A stretch of 53,089 nt of DNA, taken from contig NZ_CM001489.1 in the NCBI RefSeq assembly GCF_000262465.1, positions 6,933,351-6,986,439 on the forward strand. The letters are read 5' to 3'. Each line of letters starts with the position of its first letter. Within the stretch, counting starts at the first letter, position 1. Shown piece after piece: positions 35,291-42,691 of the stretch. The notes beneath the pieces were generated by a model that ran no database searches, had not been told where the DNA came from, and was given only the letters and a program-made list of their open reading frames with translations. The DNA is from Frankia sp. QA3 (lineage in GTDB: Bacteria; Actinomycetota; Actinomycetes; Frankiales; Frankiaceae). The position numbers and the translations under genes are program-made.

Positions 35291-36352
35291 TCATCGGGTC
35301 CGGTCGTCGAACCAGGTGTCGTGCTCGCCGCCGCGTATCCGCCCGGCCAGCTCGAGCAGCACCGTGCGGGGATGGCCGACGACGACCTTCCCGGTATCGA
35401 TCTCCTCGGCCAGGTCGTCCTCGAACTGCTTGCGCAGCGGGTCGCGGAAGCCCGGCCGCCAGCCGACGAGCACCGGCGCCTCCCACTCGCCTTCCCATGC
35501 CTGCAGCTCCCGGCGCAGCACGTCACCACGGACCCGCAGCCCGGTGCCATCATCGGCACCGTCGATCACGAAGCCGAGGGGATTGACCCCGCCCGCCATC
35601 GGAACCAGGGCGAACAGCGCCGGCAGCCGGTCGCCGTAATGCAGCGCCTTCTTCGCCCCGCCAGCGAGTTCAGCGAGCGCCTCGAGCAGCAGCGCGACGC
35701 GTTGCCGCCGCTCCGCGAGCGGGAGTCGTACCGCGCCGTGGCCGCGGAATCTGACGCTCGCTGCCCCGGCCTGCGCGGCGGCGGCGAGGCTCATCGCCTC
35801 TTTCTCGGTCAGGTAATTTGGCCGCCCGGCGCCGTTACGGTCCGGTAGCGTGAACGTGCCGATTCTCGGGAGGTCGAGCAGGAAGGGGGCGGCCAGGTCG
35901 GCGGTGTAGAATTCGTGCGCGTGCAGCACCGGTTCCGGAATGTTCCGCGACATCACGCCGAAGTCCTCGGTGAGGCGGACCGGCTCCACCGACAGAAACG
36001 TGCCTACCATGAATGCGGTATCGCGAACGGTGGTGGACGCGTCATCCGACTTCGCCGTCGCCTTCAGGTAGCCGAACAGATCGTCGTCGGCGTACTCGAT
36101 GGGATTGGCGGCGGTCGTCGCCTTCTGCGCCTTCTGCTGAGCCTTGCCGACGCGTTCGGTGGGCGACGGCACCGAGCCGGCGGCCGTCATCGTGTCCCGC
36201 AGCCAGCGGCGGAATGCTTGGGCGGAGACGTAGGGATAGTCCCTGCCGTGGATTCTTGCCTTCTTCACTCGGGCGGTCGTGCCGTCGCTGCGGCCGTTGT
36301 TCGGAGCGCCGGCCTCGATCGCGAGCACGAGCTTTCCTGCCAGGTAGGTCAT
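35291..36352 (-). CDS. cas7: Cascade backbone protein Cas7 (Cst2/DevR family)
   Basis: A 353-residue Cas7 of the Cst2/DevR type, the crRNA-coating backbone of Cascade. It starts MTYLAGKLVLAIEAGAPNNG and has RIHGRDYPYVSAQAFRRWLRDTM, LFGYLKATAKS..., VSARN-like VMSRNIPEPVLHAHEFYTADL and a typical GGAKKALHYGDRLPALFALVPMAGG near the end. The ATG at 36352 lies 5 bases after the cas8 stop; the frame is open upstream but overlaps cas8. Seventy-nine bases separate its stop from the proposed cas5-cas3 start. Confidence 0.95.
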   Translation of the reverse strand: MTYLAGKLVLAIEAGAPNNGRSDGTTARVKKARIHGRDYPYVSAQAFRRWLRDTMTAAGSVPSPTERVGKAQQKAQKATTAANPIEYADDDLFGYLKATAKSDDASTTVRDTAFMVGTFLSVEPVRLTEDFGVMSRNIPEPVLHAHEFYTADLAAPFLLDLPRIGTFTLPDRNGAGRPNYLTEKEAMSLAAAAQAGAASVRFRGHGAVRLPLAERRQRVALLLEALAELAGGAKKALHYGDRLPALFALVPMAGGVNPLGFVIDGADDGTGLRVRGDVLRRELQAWEGEWEAPVLVGWRPGFRDPLRKQFEDDLAEEIDTGKVVVGHPRTVLLELAGRIRGGEHDTWFDDRTR

Positions 36353-36357
36353 CGTTC

Positions 36358-37803
36358 CTACGCCCCTTCGTCGTCCGGGTCCGCCGGGTCCGTCCCGAAC
36401 AGGGGACCGTCGGTCTCGATCGCGTCCGTCTCGTCGTCGTCGCTCTTTTTGCCGATGGCGGCGCCGCGGCGGACGAGCTCCGCCGACACCTCGAAGAAAA
36501 GCTGCCCGCGCCACTGGTATCCCTGTGGGCCGTGCAACAGGGGTTGGGCGACTTTCGTGATGTCCGCGGGATTCCGGCCATCGAGCTGAAGACGGGCACT
36601 CGCCTCCATCAGCAGGCGTTGTAGCGCATGGCTCCGACTAGCCGCGCGGCAGTATTCGTTGAAACGACCCCGCGGATTCTTCTCCCGCATGATCCAGTCG
36701 GTCAGCAAGGTGGTGACCGGGCTGAGGTCGGCTGCGTCCACGCCGTGCATCTCCTTCAGGTAGAGCGCGTGCAGGGTCCGCCAGGCGCGGATTGTCGAGA
36801 CGGGGATCTTCGTGAGGTCGCCGGCCTGCTCGGACAGGTGGCTCAGGATGCGGTCGGAGCGGCTGTTCGTCGAGGCGAACAATGCGCGGGCGAGAACGTC
36901 GCGGCCGTTCTGGATGATCTTTCTGTCTGGTCCGCGGCGAGTGAGGTGGCGTCGCAACGCCCACCAGCCGCGATCCGCCTCGCCATCGCCGCGCAGCGCG
37001 CGCAGGAATGTAACAACCGCAATGCGGGTCTCGCTGACCCGCAGCCAGGGCTCCTGATTGTCGTTCTTGAAGCTCCACAGGGTGGCTGCCACGGGCCTGG
37101 CGACCGCATGCTGTTCCAGAGCGAGCAGAGCGACGCTTTCGGGGGATGCATTCGCCGCCAGCGAACTGAAGCCGGTCTGGCGGATGCGGGCGGACCGCTC
37201 CAGGTTCACCTCCGTGAACCGTCGCTCGACCTCGGCGTTCTCACAGGTCAGGACGGTCGCGGAGCCGAGGGTGACCGAGGCGCCGTAGGGCATCGCCCAC
37301 ATCGCCAGCCGGCACGGACGGCAGACCGGCCAGCCGGCGAGGCGCGGCGGCAGCGTGTTCAGCGCCTTCGTCGTGTCGAACATCGGCAGCGTCGACTTGG
37401 CCCACAGCACGCTCGTCGCTCCGCCGCAGAAGGCACACGGCCGGATCGCCTGGCTGGTCTTCTCTGGTCCGGCGACATCCGGGGCGAAATATCGGGTCAT
37501 CTCCGCGGTGAGATCATCCCGATCGCGGCTGCGTTTGGCATGGGTGGGTTTCGCGTTCGGGTACATCGCGAACAGGATCTTCCACCAGTCGTACGCCGCG
37601 TCCGTCTTGTCGGCGACGGCCGCGTCGACGACATCCGAGACGATCTGCCCGGCAACGCGATCCAGATCCGCCGAGCTGACCTGGTCGACATCGTCGCGCT
37701 CGGCGAGAAGGCTGATCGAACGAGCCCCGGATCGTTGCAGTGGATGTTCCGTCAGGAACAGCCGGTCGTTGAGCTGGCTTGTGGAGATGCCGGCGCCGGC
37801 CAC
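36358..37803 (-). CDS. cas8: Cascade large subunit Cas8 (Cst1-like)
   Basis: A 481-residue protein at the Cas8 position of the type I-B order. A zinc-finger pair is visible: CAFCGG at residues 123-128 and CRPC at 161-164, as in Cst1/Cas8 of the Tneap subtype, followed by AMWAMPYGASVTLG. The rest is diverged, as usual for Cas8 proteins, which read the PAM and recruit Cas3. GTG at 37803 is one base after the cas6 stop. The C-terminal 30 residues are acidic and disordered (DDDETDAIETDG...DPADPDDEGA). Confidence 0.88.
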   Translation of the reverse strand: MAGAGISTSQLNDRLFLTEHPLQRSGARSISLLAERDDVDQVSSADLDRVAGQIVSDVVDAAVADKTDAAYDWWKILFAMYPNAKPTHAKRSRDRDDLTAEMTRYFAPDVAGPEKTSQAIRPCAFCGGATSVLWAKSTLPMFDTTKALNTLPPRLAGWPVCRPCRLAMWAMPYGASVTLGSATVLTCENAEVERRFTEVNLERSARIRQTGFSSLAANASPESVALLALEQHAVARPVAATLWSFKNDNQEPWLRVSETRIAVVTFLRALRGDGEADRGWWALRRHLTRRGPDRKIIQNGRDVLARALFASTNSRSDRILSHLSEQAGDLTKIPVSTIRAWRTLHALYLKEMHGVDAADLSPVTTLLTDWIMREKNPRGRFNEYCRAASRSHALQRLLMEASARLQLDGRNPADITKVAQPLLHGPQGYQWRGQLFFEVSAELVRRGAAIGKKSDDDETDAIETDGPLFGTDPADPDDEGA

Positions 37804-37804
37804 G

Positions 37805-38494
37805 CTATCGGATCCATCCGAAGCCCTGGTTGGTCCCGAGCCCGAGGCCCCAGTCGTAGAGTGCGTCGAGGAGAGTGGAATCCGCGTGGACGCGGATCTC
37901 GGCCGTGCTTCCGTGCCGCGGCGCCCGCTGCACGAGGAACTTGCGAGGCGGGCCGGAGGAGATGATCTCGATGTCGTTGTCGGCTGGCAGACCGAGCAGG
38001 TCGGCCTTGTGTCTCAGATTGTGGCTCAGTCGCTCGACGAAACGCGGATGGTCCGGGTGAATGTAGCGGTCCTCCCACTTGATGAGGATCGGTGTCCGCG
38101 TCGCGAACACCGCTTCGCCCGCCTGGTGGTCAGGTGCCGGTTCGAGCTGAACGCCGCGGAGAGTGAGCTGCAACGACGCCCAGCGGAGCGTCTGCCGGCC
38201 GGCTATTCCGGCCAGCAGCGCGGAGGCGATGCGGGGCACCGGTGAACCGAACCAGAGGGAGCCGTCCGGTGAGGTGGCGTAGACGCTGTGACTCTTACGC
38301 GTTCCGCGGAACTGTGGTGAGGAGATACCGAGCGGACGCAGTGGCGAGCCCGCGTAACCGCGCTTGTGCAGCTCCTCGGCCAGCTCCGGATCCTGGCCAC
38401 GGATCAGGTCGTAAGCCAACGCCCGCGCCGGCGTGAAAACGTTATCCCATTGCAAGGAAGACCCATCCGCTGCAAGATCGACCCGAAATCTCAT
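37805..38494 (-). CDS. cas6: crRNA-processing endoribonuclease Cas6
   Basis: A 229-residue Cas6 (RAMP fold, two ferredoxin-like halves) that cuts the array transcript within repeats. The C-terminal Gly-rich loop GLGLGTNQGFGWIR is diagnostic; also seen are MRFRVDLAADGSSLQW at the start and FATRTPILIKWEDRYIHPDH in the second half. The catalytic His is not assigned; H27-type His is absent from the first helix region by eye. The ATG at 38494 has a GGGGG ribosome binding site 4-5 bases upstream. It is the first gene of the operon. Confidence 0.95.
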   Translation of the reverse strand: MRFRVDLAADGSSLQWDNVFTPARALAYDLIRGQDPELAEELHKRGYAGSPLRPLGISSPQFRGTRKSHSVYATSPDGSLWFGSPVPRIASALLAGIAGRQTLRWASLQLTLRGVQLEPAPDHQAGEAVFATRTPILIKWEDRYIHPDHPRFVERLSHNLRHKADLLGLPADNDIEIISSGPPRKFLVQRAPRHGSTAEIRVHADSTLLDALYDWGLGLGTNQGFGWIR

Positions 38495-38995
38495 GCATCC
38501 CCCGTTCATGCACGGACCGTACGGCCCAGTGGCGGCGACGATGCCGCCACCCGCACGGCGAGGAAGTCTCGCATAGCCGCAACCGCCCTCTGCTGGCGGG
38601 GGTCGGAGGACCACCACAACGCCAAGGAAGACCCTGTCCCGATCGGCCGGCGAGGAGACGACCGCCGATTCTCCCATGGGGCAGATATGCTGCCTGACCT
38701 GCACTTATTTCTGGGTATCTTGCTTCAGAGCCAGCTTGAATCCCGCTCAAGCCCATGTCGCAACCGGGGTCCGTGCATCGTATGGCGCCGCGGCGCCAGG
38801 TTTGCCCTCCACTCGTGGACCACCCAGTGCCCGTTCCGCCTGGTGATCAGTCCCTTGGTCGGACGCCCGGAGTCCCCGGATGCTCTACTCCTCGGCAGGT
38901 TCACGTCTGCCGCGCGGCGTCGCGAGGCAGGCCGCAGGTCCAGAAGCCCCAGCCCTGAGACCATCCGCCCTTTGCGATCACCCACCCCGAATCAT
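38495..38995. promoter_or_regulatory. Region between cas6 and the leader of array 2
   Basis: Five hundred bases, less GC-rich than coding DNA, with no confident gene. It must hold the promoter of the minus-strand cas operon and may hold that of array 2. A minus-strand frame at 38,725-38,985 encodes a basic 86-residue peptide but shows no family resemblance and no good ribosome binding site. Confidence 0.45.
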
Positions 38996-39092
38996 GCCTT
39001 TGACCTGCGCAGTTGCACTACCGCCGAACCGCTGCAAGATCGCCGTTCCGCCCCCACTCCACAGTGCTTCTGACCTGCACCTTTACTATGGG
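38996..39092 (+). promoter_or_regulatory. Leader of CRISPR array 2
   Basis: TGACCTGC at 39001, the shared block GTTGCACTACCGCCGAACC followed by GCTGCAAGATCGCC, then TGACCTGCACCTTTACTATG from 39071, 22 bases before the first repeat. The arrangement and spacing equal those of the leaders of arrays 1 and 3. Confidence 0.85.
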
Positions 39093-39846
39093 GTCGCTGA
39101 TCATCCCTGGAGGGATCGCAACGCCGAGCCCGTCGTGGTGTCTTCGCCGCCGCCGGGTCGCTGATCATCCCTGGAGGGATCGCAACGTGGCCGGGTGGGC
39201 GTGCATCAGCTCGTCATACCGGGTCGCTGATCATCCCTGGAGGGATCGCAACGCGGGCCAGCCGGGGGGCGGGGGGAGAGTGGGCAGTCGCTGATCATCC
39301 CTGGAGGGATCGCAACGTGTCGTCCAACGACCGTTCCCCCTTGGCGCTAGTCGCTGATCATCCCTGGAGGGATCGCAACACCGTCTCAGGACGGCGCCGT
39401 CGCTGACGATGAGGCGGGAGTCGCTGATCATCCCTGGAGGGATCGCAACAGCTGACCGTTGCGGGTCTGCGTGCCCTGCTGGACGCGGGTCGCTGATCAT
39501 CCCTGGAGGGATCGCAACACGCGGTCGTCGAGGGTCCGCGCATGGTCGAACGGTCGCTGATCATCCCTGGAGGGATCGCAACCGATGGAAATCAGCTTGA
39601 GCCGAGCGGCGAGCAGGGGTCGCTGATCATCCCTGGAGGGATCGCAACCTCGAGCAGCGCGCGCGGCCTGGCTCATCGGGAGCGTCGCTGATCATCCCTG
39701 GAGGGATCGCAACAGCACCTGACCACGCTGCACATACTTCCTGGCGACCTTGTCGCTGATCATCCCTGGAGGGATCGCAACTGTGGCGGGGCCTCGGGTG
39801 TGTCCGCATCGTCACGGTCGCTGATCATCCCTGGAGGGATCGCAAC
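39093..39846 (+). CRISPR. CRISPR array 2 (12 repeats, 11 spacers), read rightward
   Basis: Twelve repeats, reading GTCGCTGATCATCC...GAGGGATCGCAAC, at 39093, 39157, 39223, 39287, 39350, 39420, 39489, 39553, 39619, 39684, 39752 and 39817. Spacers are 33-40 bp. All repeats appear identical; unlike arrays 1 and 3, the distal repeat is intact. The leader is on the left. The array lies upstream of the cas operon in the opposite orientation. Confidence 0.98.
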
Positions 39847-39975
39847 TCGCGCAGTGGCGCAGCCATGTTCTCGCCACCTCACTGGCACCTGCCACCCGAG
39901 CGTGTTCTCCGAAGACGTGTCGAAGCGGTGCCAAGACGGCATCGGACCGCGCCGGACCGGCCTCGGACATGGTCG

Positions 39976-40215
39976 TCAGGCGGGAGCGACCGGTGGGGTG
40001 TCCGGATGCGGGCGCCCCCCTCGACGTCGAGTCCGGTTCCACTCCTCGATCGTCGAGCGCCGCCAGCGCGGCCTGCGGCGATTCTCCGGTTGATCGGTGT
40101 CGGGGTCGTCGGCGGCGGGGGCGTCGCCGCTCGCCACGTTGGCTCGCCAGGATGACGGAGTGATCCTGAGGTGATCGGCCACCTCAAGGACGGTCATGAG
40201 GGGGTCGGAGTTCAT
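39976..40215 (-). CDS. Small helix-turn-helix (AlpA/excisionase-like) protein
   Basis: A 79-residue protein with LMTVLEVADHLRITPSSWRANVASGDAPAAD and RRRPRWRRSTIEEWNRTRR, the pattern of HTH_17 proteins of the excisionase/AlpA group in actinobacterial mobile elements and genomes. The ATG at 40215 begins just before the HTH. No integrase is seen next to it. It lies between array 2 and the NmrA-like gene. Confidence 0.65.
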   Translation of the reverse strand: MNSDPLMTVLEVADHLRITPSSWRANVASGDAPAADDPDTDQPENRRRPRWRRSTIEEWNRTRRRGGRPHPDTPPVAPA

Positions 40216-40394
40216 CGCCCCATCTTCTTTGCCAGAGTGCCGTGCCGCGTCGTGGCGCAGCCCACCCGACCCTGCCCAGACAGATGGCGCAGTGCCCCGC
40301 TCTTGGCCCGTGACCCCCCGAGATGGAGCTTCGCAGCAGGTGAGCGGCCCGCGAAGGCGCCGATCGGCCAGATCGCCGGAGAGGGGCGGGGGCT

Positions 40395-41279
40395 TCAGAT
40401 GAGGACGGCCGGCTTGAGGACTTCCTCGCACCACTGGCGGAAGGTGGTGGGGGTGGTGGCTTCGGGGGTGCGGGGCTCGGCGTTGTCGAGGCCGTTGTCC
40501 TTGGCGGTGAACATGTCGAGCATGGCCTGCGCTATCGCGTCGGACATGCCGTGTTCGACCAGCGTGGCCCGGAGGGCCTCGCCGGGGATCTGCTGGTAGT
40601 GAATCGGGCGTTCGAGCACCTCGGACATGATGTCCGCCAGGTCGTTCTGGGAGAGGTCCTCGGGGCCGAGTACCGGGACGTCGTCGCGTCCCGTCCAGGA
40701 GCCGTCGAGCAGCAGGCGGGCGGCGACGGCGGAGATGTCGCGGGTGGCACACGTGGGGTGCTTGCGGTCGCCGGACAGCGTCGAGAAGAACGTGCCCTGA
40801 TTCCTGATCGCCTCGACCTGGTTGAGCATGTTGTCCATGAAGCCAGGCATCGCCAGCGACCGGTAGTGCACGCCGGTGCTCGCGATCAGGTCGTCCATCG
40901 CCAGGGCCGCCGTCACGAGTCCGGCGTTGCGGCCGAGGGCCAGCCCGCGGCCGAGGGCGGAGACGCCGACGACCCGGCCGACCCCGTGCTTCTCGATGGC
41001 GTCGCAGGCCGGCCGGGTGAAGTCGAGGTAGGCGGCGTCGGCGCTCACGGCCCGATCGTTCGGGGGAGCCAGCCAGAACACCGCGTCGGCGCCGGCGAAC
41101 GCCTGGGTGACGACGTCGGCGTCGCCGTGCGAACCCGCCACGACCTCGACGCGCTCGCGGATGTGCGCGGGCAGGCGGGAAGGATCGCGTGCAATGACGC
41201 GGACGGGCTCATCGCCGGTCAGGAGGATGTCGAGGAGCTGGCGGCCGATCTGGCCGGTGGGAGTGGTGACGACGATCAA
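40395..41279 (-). CDS. NmrA-like NAD(P)-binding oxidoreductase
   Basis: A 294-residue atypical short-chain dehydrogenase: MIVVTTPTGQIGRQLLDILLTGDEPVRVIARDPSRLP (Rossmann start, TPTGQIG), then AGADAVFWLAPP, GVGRVVGVSAL and a C-terminal substrate region with ISAVAARLLLD and YQQIPGEALRATL. Relatives act as NAD(P)H:quinone reductases or redox sensors. The start is the ATG at 41279. It is divergent from a LysR gene that begins 125 bases away and is its likely target. Confidence 0.9.
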   Translation of the reverse strand: MIVVTTPTGQIGRQLLDILLTGDEPVRVIARDPSRLPAHIRERVEVVAGSHGDADVVTQAFAGADAVFWLAPPNDRAVSADAAYLDFTRPACDAIEKHGVGRVVGVSALGRGLALGRNAGLVTAALAMDDLIASTGVHYRSLAMPGFMDNMLNQVEAIRNQGTFFSTLSGDRKHPTCATRDISAVAARLLLDGSWTGRDDVPVLGPEDLSQNDLADIMSEVLERPIHYQQIPGEALRATLVEHGMSDAIAQAMLDMFTAKDNGLDNAEPRTPEATTPTTFRQWCEEVLKPAVLI

Positions 41280-41403
41280 GGCAAACTCCAGTGGTTGCTG
41301 GCGGACGCCGCCCGCTTGTCGGTCGGCGTCGGCATCACGCAGTCAATCCGGCCCGGCGTCGGAGCTGAAGGACCGATCGGCGCCGCATTGATACCGTGCG
41401 GAT

Positions 41404-42357
41404 ATGAGTGAGCTGGAGGTTCGGCAACTCCGGTACTTCGTGGCGGTTGCCGAGGAGCTGCACTTCGGGCGTGCGGCCGAGCGGCTGGGCATGGCGCAGC
41501 CGCCGCTGTCCCGGGCGATCCGTGAGCTGGAGCGGCACCTGGGCGTGCGGTTGCTGGAGCGGACGACCCGTCAGGTGGCGCTCACCCCGGCGGGGGAGGT
41601 CTTCCTGCACGACGCCCGGACCGCACTCGACGCCGTCACCGCGGCCGCCCGGCGGGCCCGACATGCCGGGCAGCCGGCGCCGAGTCTGCGCGTCGCACTC
41701 AAGGCCGATTTCGACGCCGGCCTCCTCCCGGGGATCCTCGCCACCTTCCAGCGCGAGGACGCGGCCCTCCCGGTGGAGCTGCTGCTCGGCGGCCGTGGCG
41801 AGCAGGCGCCCGCCCTGCGCGACGGCCGGGCGGACGTCGCGCTGCTGCCCACCCCGTTCGACGACCACGGCCTCGACGTCGAGCCGCTGGTAACCGAGCC
41901 CCGACTGCTCGCGCTGGCGGCCGACGATCCGCTGGCCGCCCGTTCCTCCCTGTGCCTGGCCGACCTGGTCGGCCGATCGCTGCCCGACGGCACACCCGCC
42001 GACCGAGACGGCCGTCCGTCCACGACCGCCCGCGCCCAGAACGGCCGCGAACGGTCACCGTCCGCGCCTCGGGGACGGGTCATCGAGGCTCAGTCGACCC
42101 CCCTCGATCTGGCGAAGATCTTCAATCTGATCGAGCTGGGCAGCATCGTCATGTTCGTACCCGTCTCGGTCGCCGCCCGCCACCGCCGGCTCGGCATCGC
42201 CTACCGGACCGTCAGCGATCTCCCCCCGTCCACGCTCTCCCTGGCCTGGCTCCAGGACTCCCGCTCGCCGGCCGTCGCCGCCTTCCTCCGCGCGGCCACC
42301 GCCGTCGCGAAGGCCGCCCAGGCGGACGCGGAGCCGCCGCAGCGGGCGATGATGTGA
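41404..42357 (+). CDS. LysR-family transcriptional regulator
   Basis: A 317-residue LysR protein: HTH at residues 6-65 (LRYFVAVAEELHFGRAAERLGMAQPPLSRAIRELERHLGVRLLERTTR), then the effector domain (LRVALKADFDAGLLPGILATFQRED, RDGRADVALLPTPF). A polar insertion (about residues 195-225, DGTPADRDGRPSTTARAQ) is not usual for the family. The ATG at 41404 is the family start. It probably controls the divergent NmrA-like gene. Confidence 0.92.
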   Translation: MSELEVRQLRYFVAVAEELHFGRAAERLGMAQPPLSRAIRELERHLGVRLLERTTRQVALTPAGEVFLHDARTALDAVTAAARRARHAGQPAPSLRVALKADFDAGLLPGILATFQREDAALPVELLLGGRGEQAPALRDGRADVALLPTPFDDHGLDVEPLVTEPRLLALAADDPLAARSSLCLADLVGRSLPDGTPADRDGRPSTTARAQNGRERSPSAPRGRVIEAQSTPLDLAKIFNLIELGSIVMFVPVSVAARHRRLGIAYRTVSDLPPSTLSLAWLQDSRSPAVAAFLRAATAVAKAAQADAEPPQRAMM

Positions 42358-42375
42358 AGCCTTGCGTCACCTGAC

Positions 42376-42480
42376 GGGAAAGGCTCTTCGAGCCTGGCGA
42401 TGGCGAAGGCACGGGCTGTCGTTGCACAGGTGGCACCATGCGTCGATTGAGTGGCCATACGCGGCGCTGGTGGTGCGCAG
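42376..42480 (-). pseudogene. Decayed fragment resembling the 3' end of the helicase-associated/WYL-like gene
   Basis: On the minus strand this stretch reads AYGHSIDAWCHLCND in one frame and RAFAIARLEEPFPS in the next, which together align with MFGRWLDTWCHLRNDDREFAIANIQSIS at the end of the intact gene at 44736-47237. At DNA level 42418-42438 matches 44787-44807 at 20 of 21 bases, and 42395-42407 matches 44765-44777 exactly; the interval between the blocks differs by one base, which explains the frame change. Upstream homology is not seen, so only a tail remains. It could also come from another WYL-type gene. Confidence 0.55.
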
Positions 42481-42594
42481 CGGCTGTAGGGGCCGTGCTT
42501 GCGGCGTCATCGGCCAGGCGCTGGGCACCTACCGGGGCACGCGGCAGGGAGAGCCGGTCCATCTTGAATGCTCACCACGGCCTTTTTCGATCAT

Positions 42595-42691
42595 GGCTCT
42601 GACCTGCACAGTTGCATTACCGCCGGACCGCTGCAAGATCGCCGATATCTACCCGGTGCGCACCACCCTTGACCTGCACCTTTACCATGGG
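42595..42691 (+). promoter_or_regulatory. Leader of CRISPR array 3
   Basis: TGACCTGCA at 42600, the shared block GTTGCATTACCGCCGG plus GCTGCAAGATCGCC, then TGACCTGCACCTTTACCATG from 42670, 22 bases before the first repeat. Same order and distances as in the other two leaders. The 110 bases to the left (42,481-42,594) hold nothing recognisable. Confidence 0.85.

Noticed and set aside
35202..35293. ATG overlapping the cas7 stop (ATGA) as the start of cas5-cas3
   Set aside because: That ATG is in another frame, which stops at 35202; the Cas5 frame starts at 35211 or at GTGs just upstream.
38725..38985. Basic 86-residue minus-strand frame between cas6 and array 2, faintly integrase-like
   Set aside because: No ribosome binding site, no catalytic residues and no clear family; left as non-coding.
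39380..39419. GTCGCTGACGATGAG in a spacer of array 2, looking like a partial extra repeat
   Set aside because: Only the first eight bases match the repeat; the spacer has normal length and flanks.
40395..42357. The NmrA/LysR pair as a CRISPR accessory module
   Set aside because: Such divergent pairs are common all over actinobacterial genomes; position between arrays is the only link.
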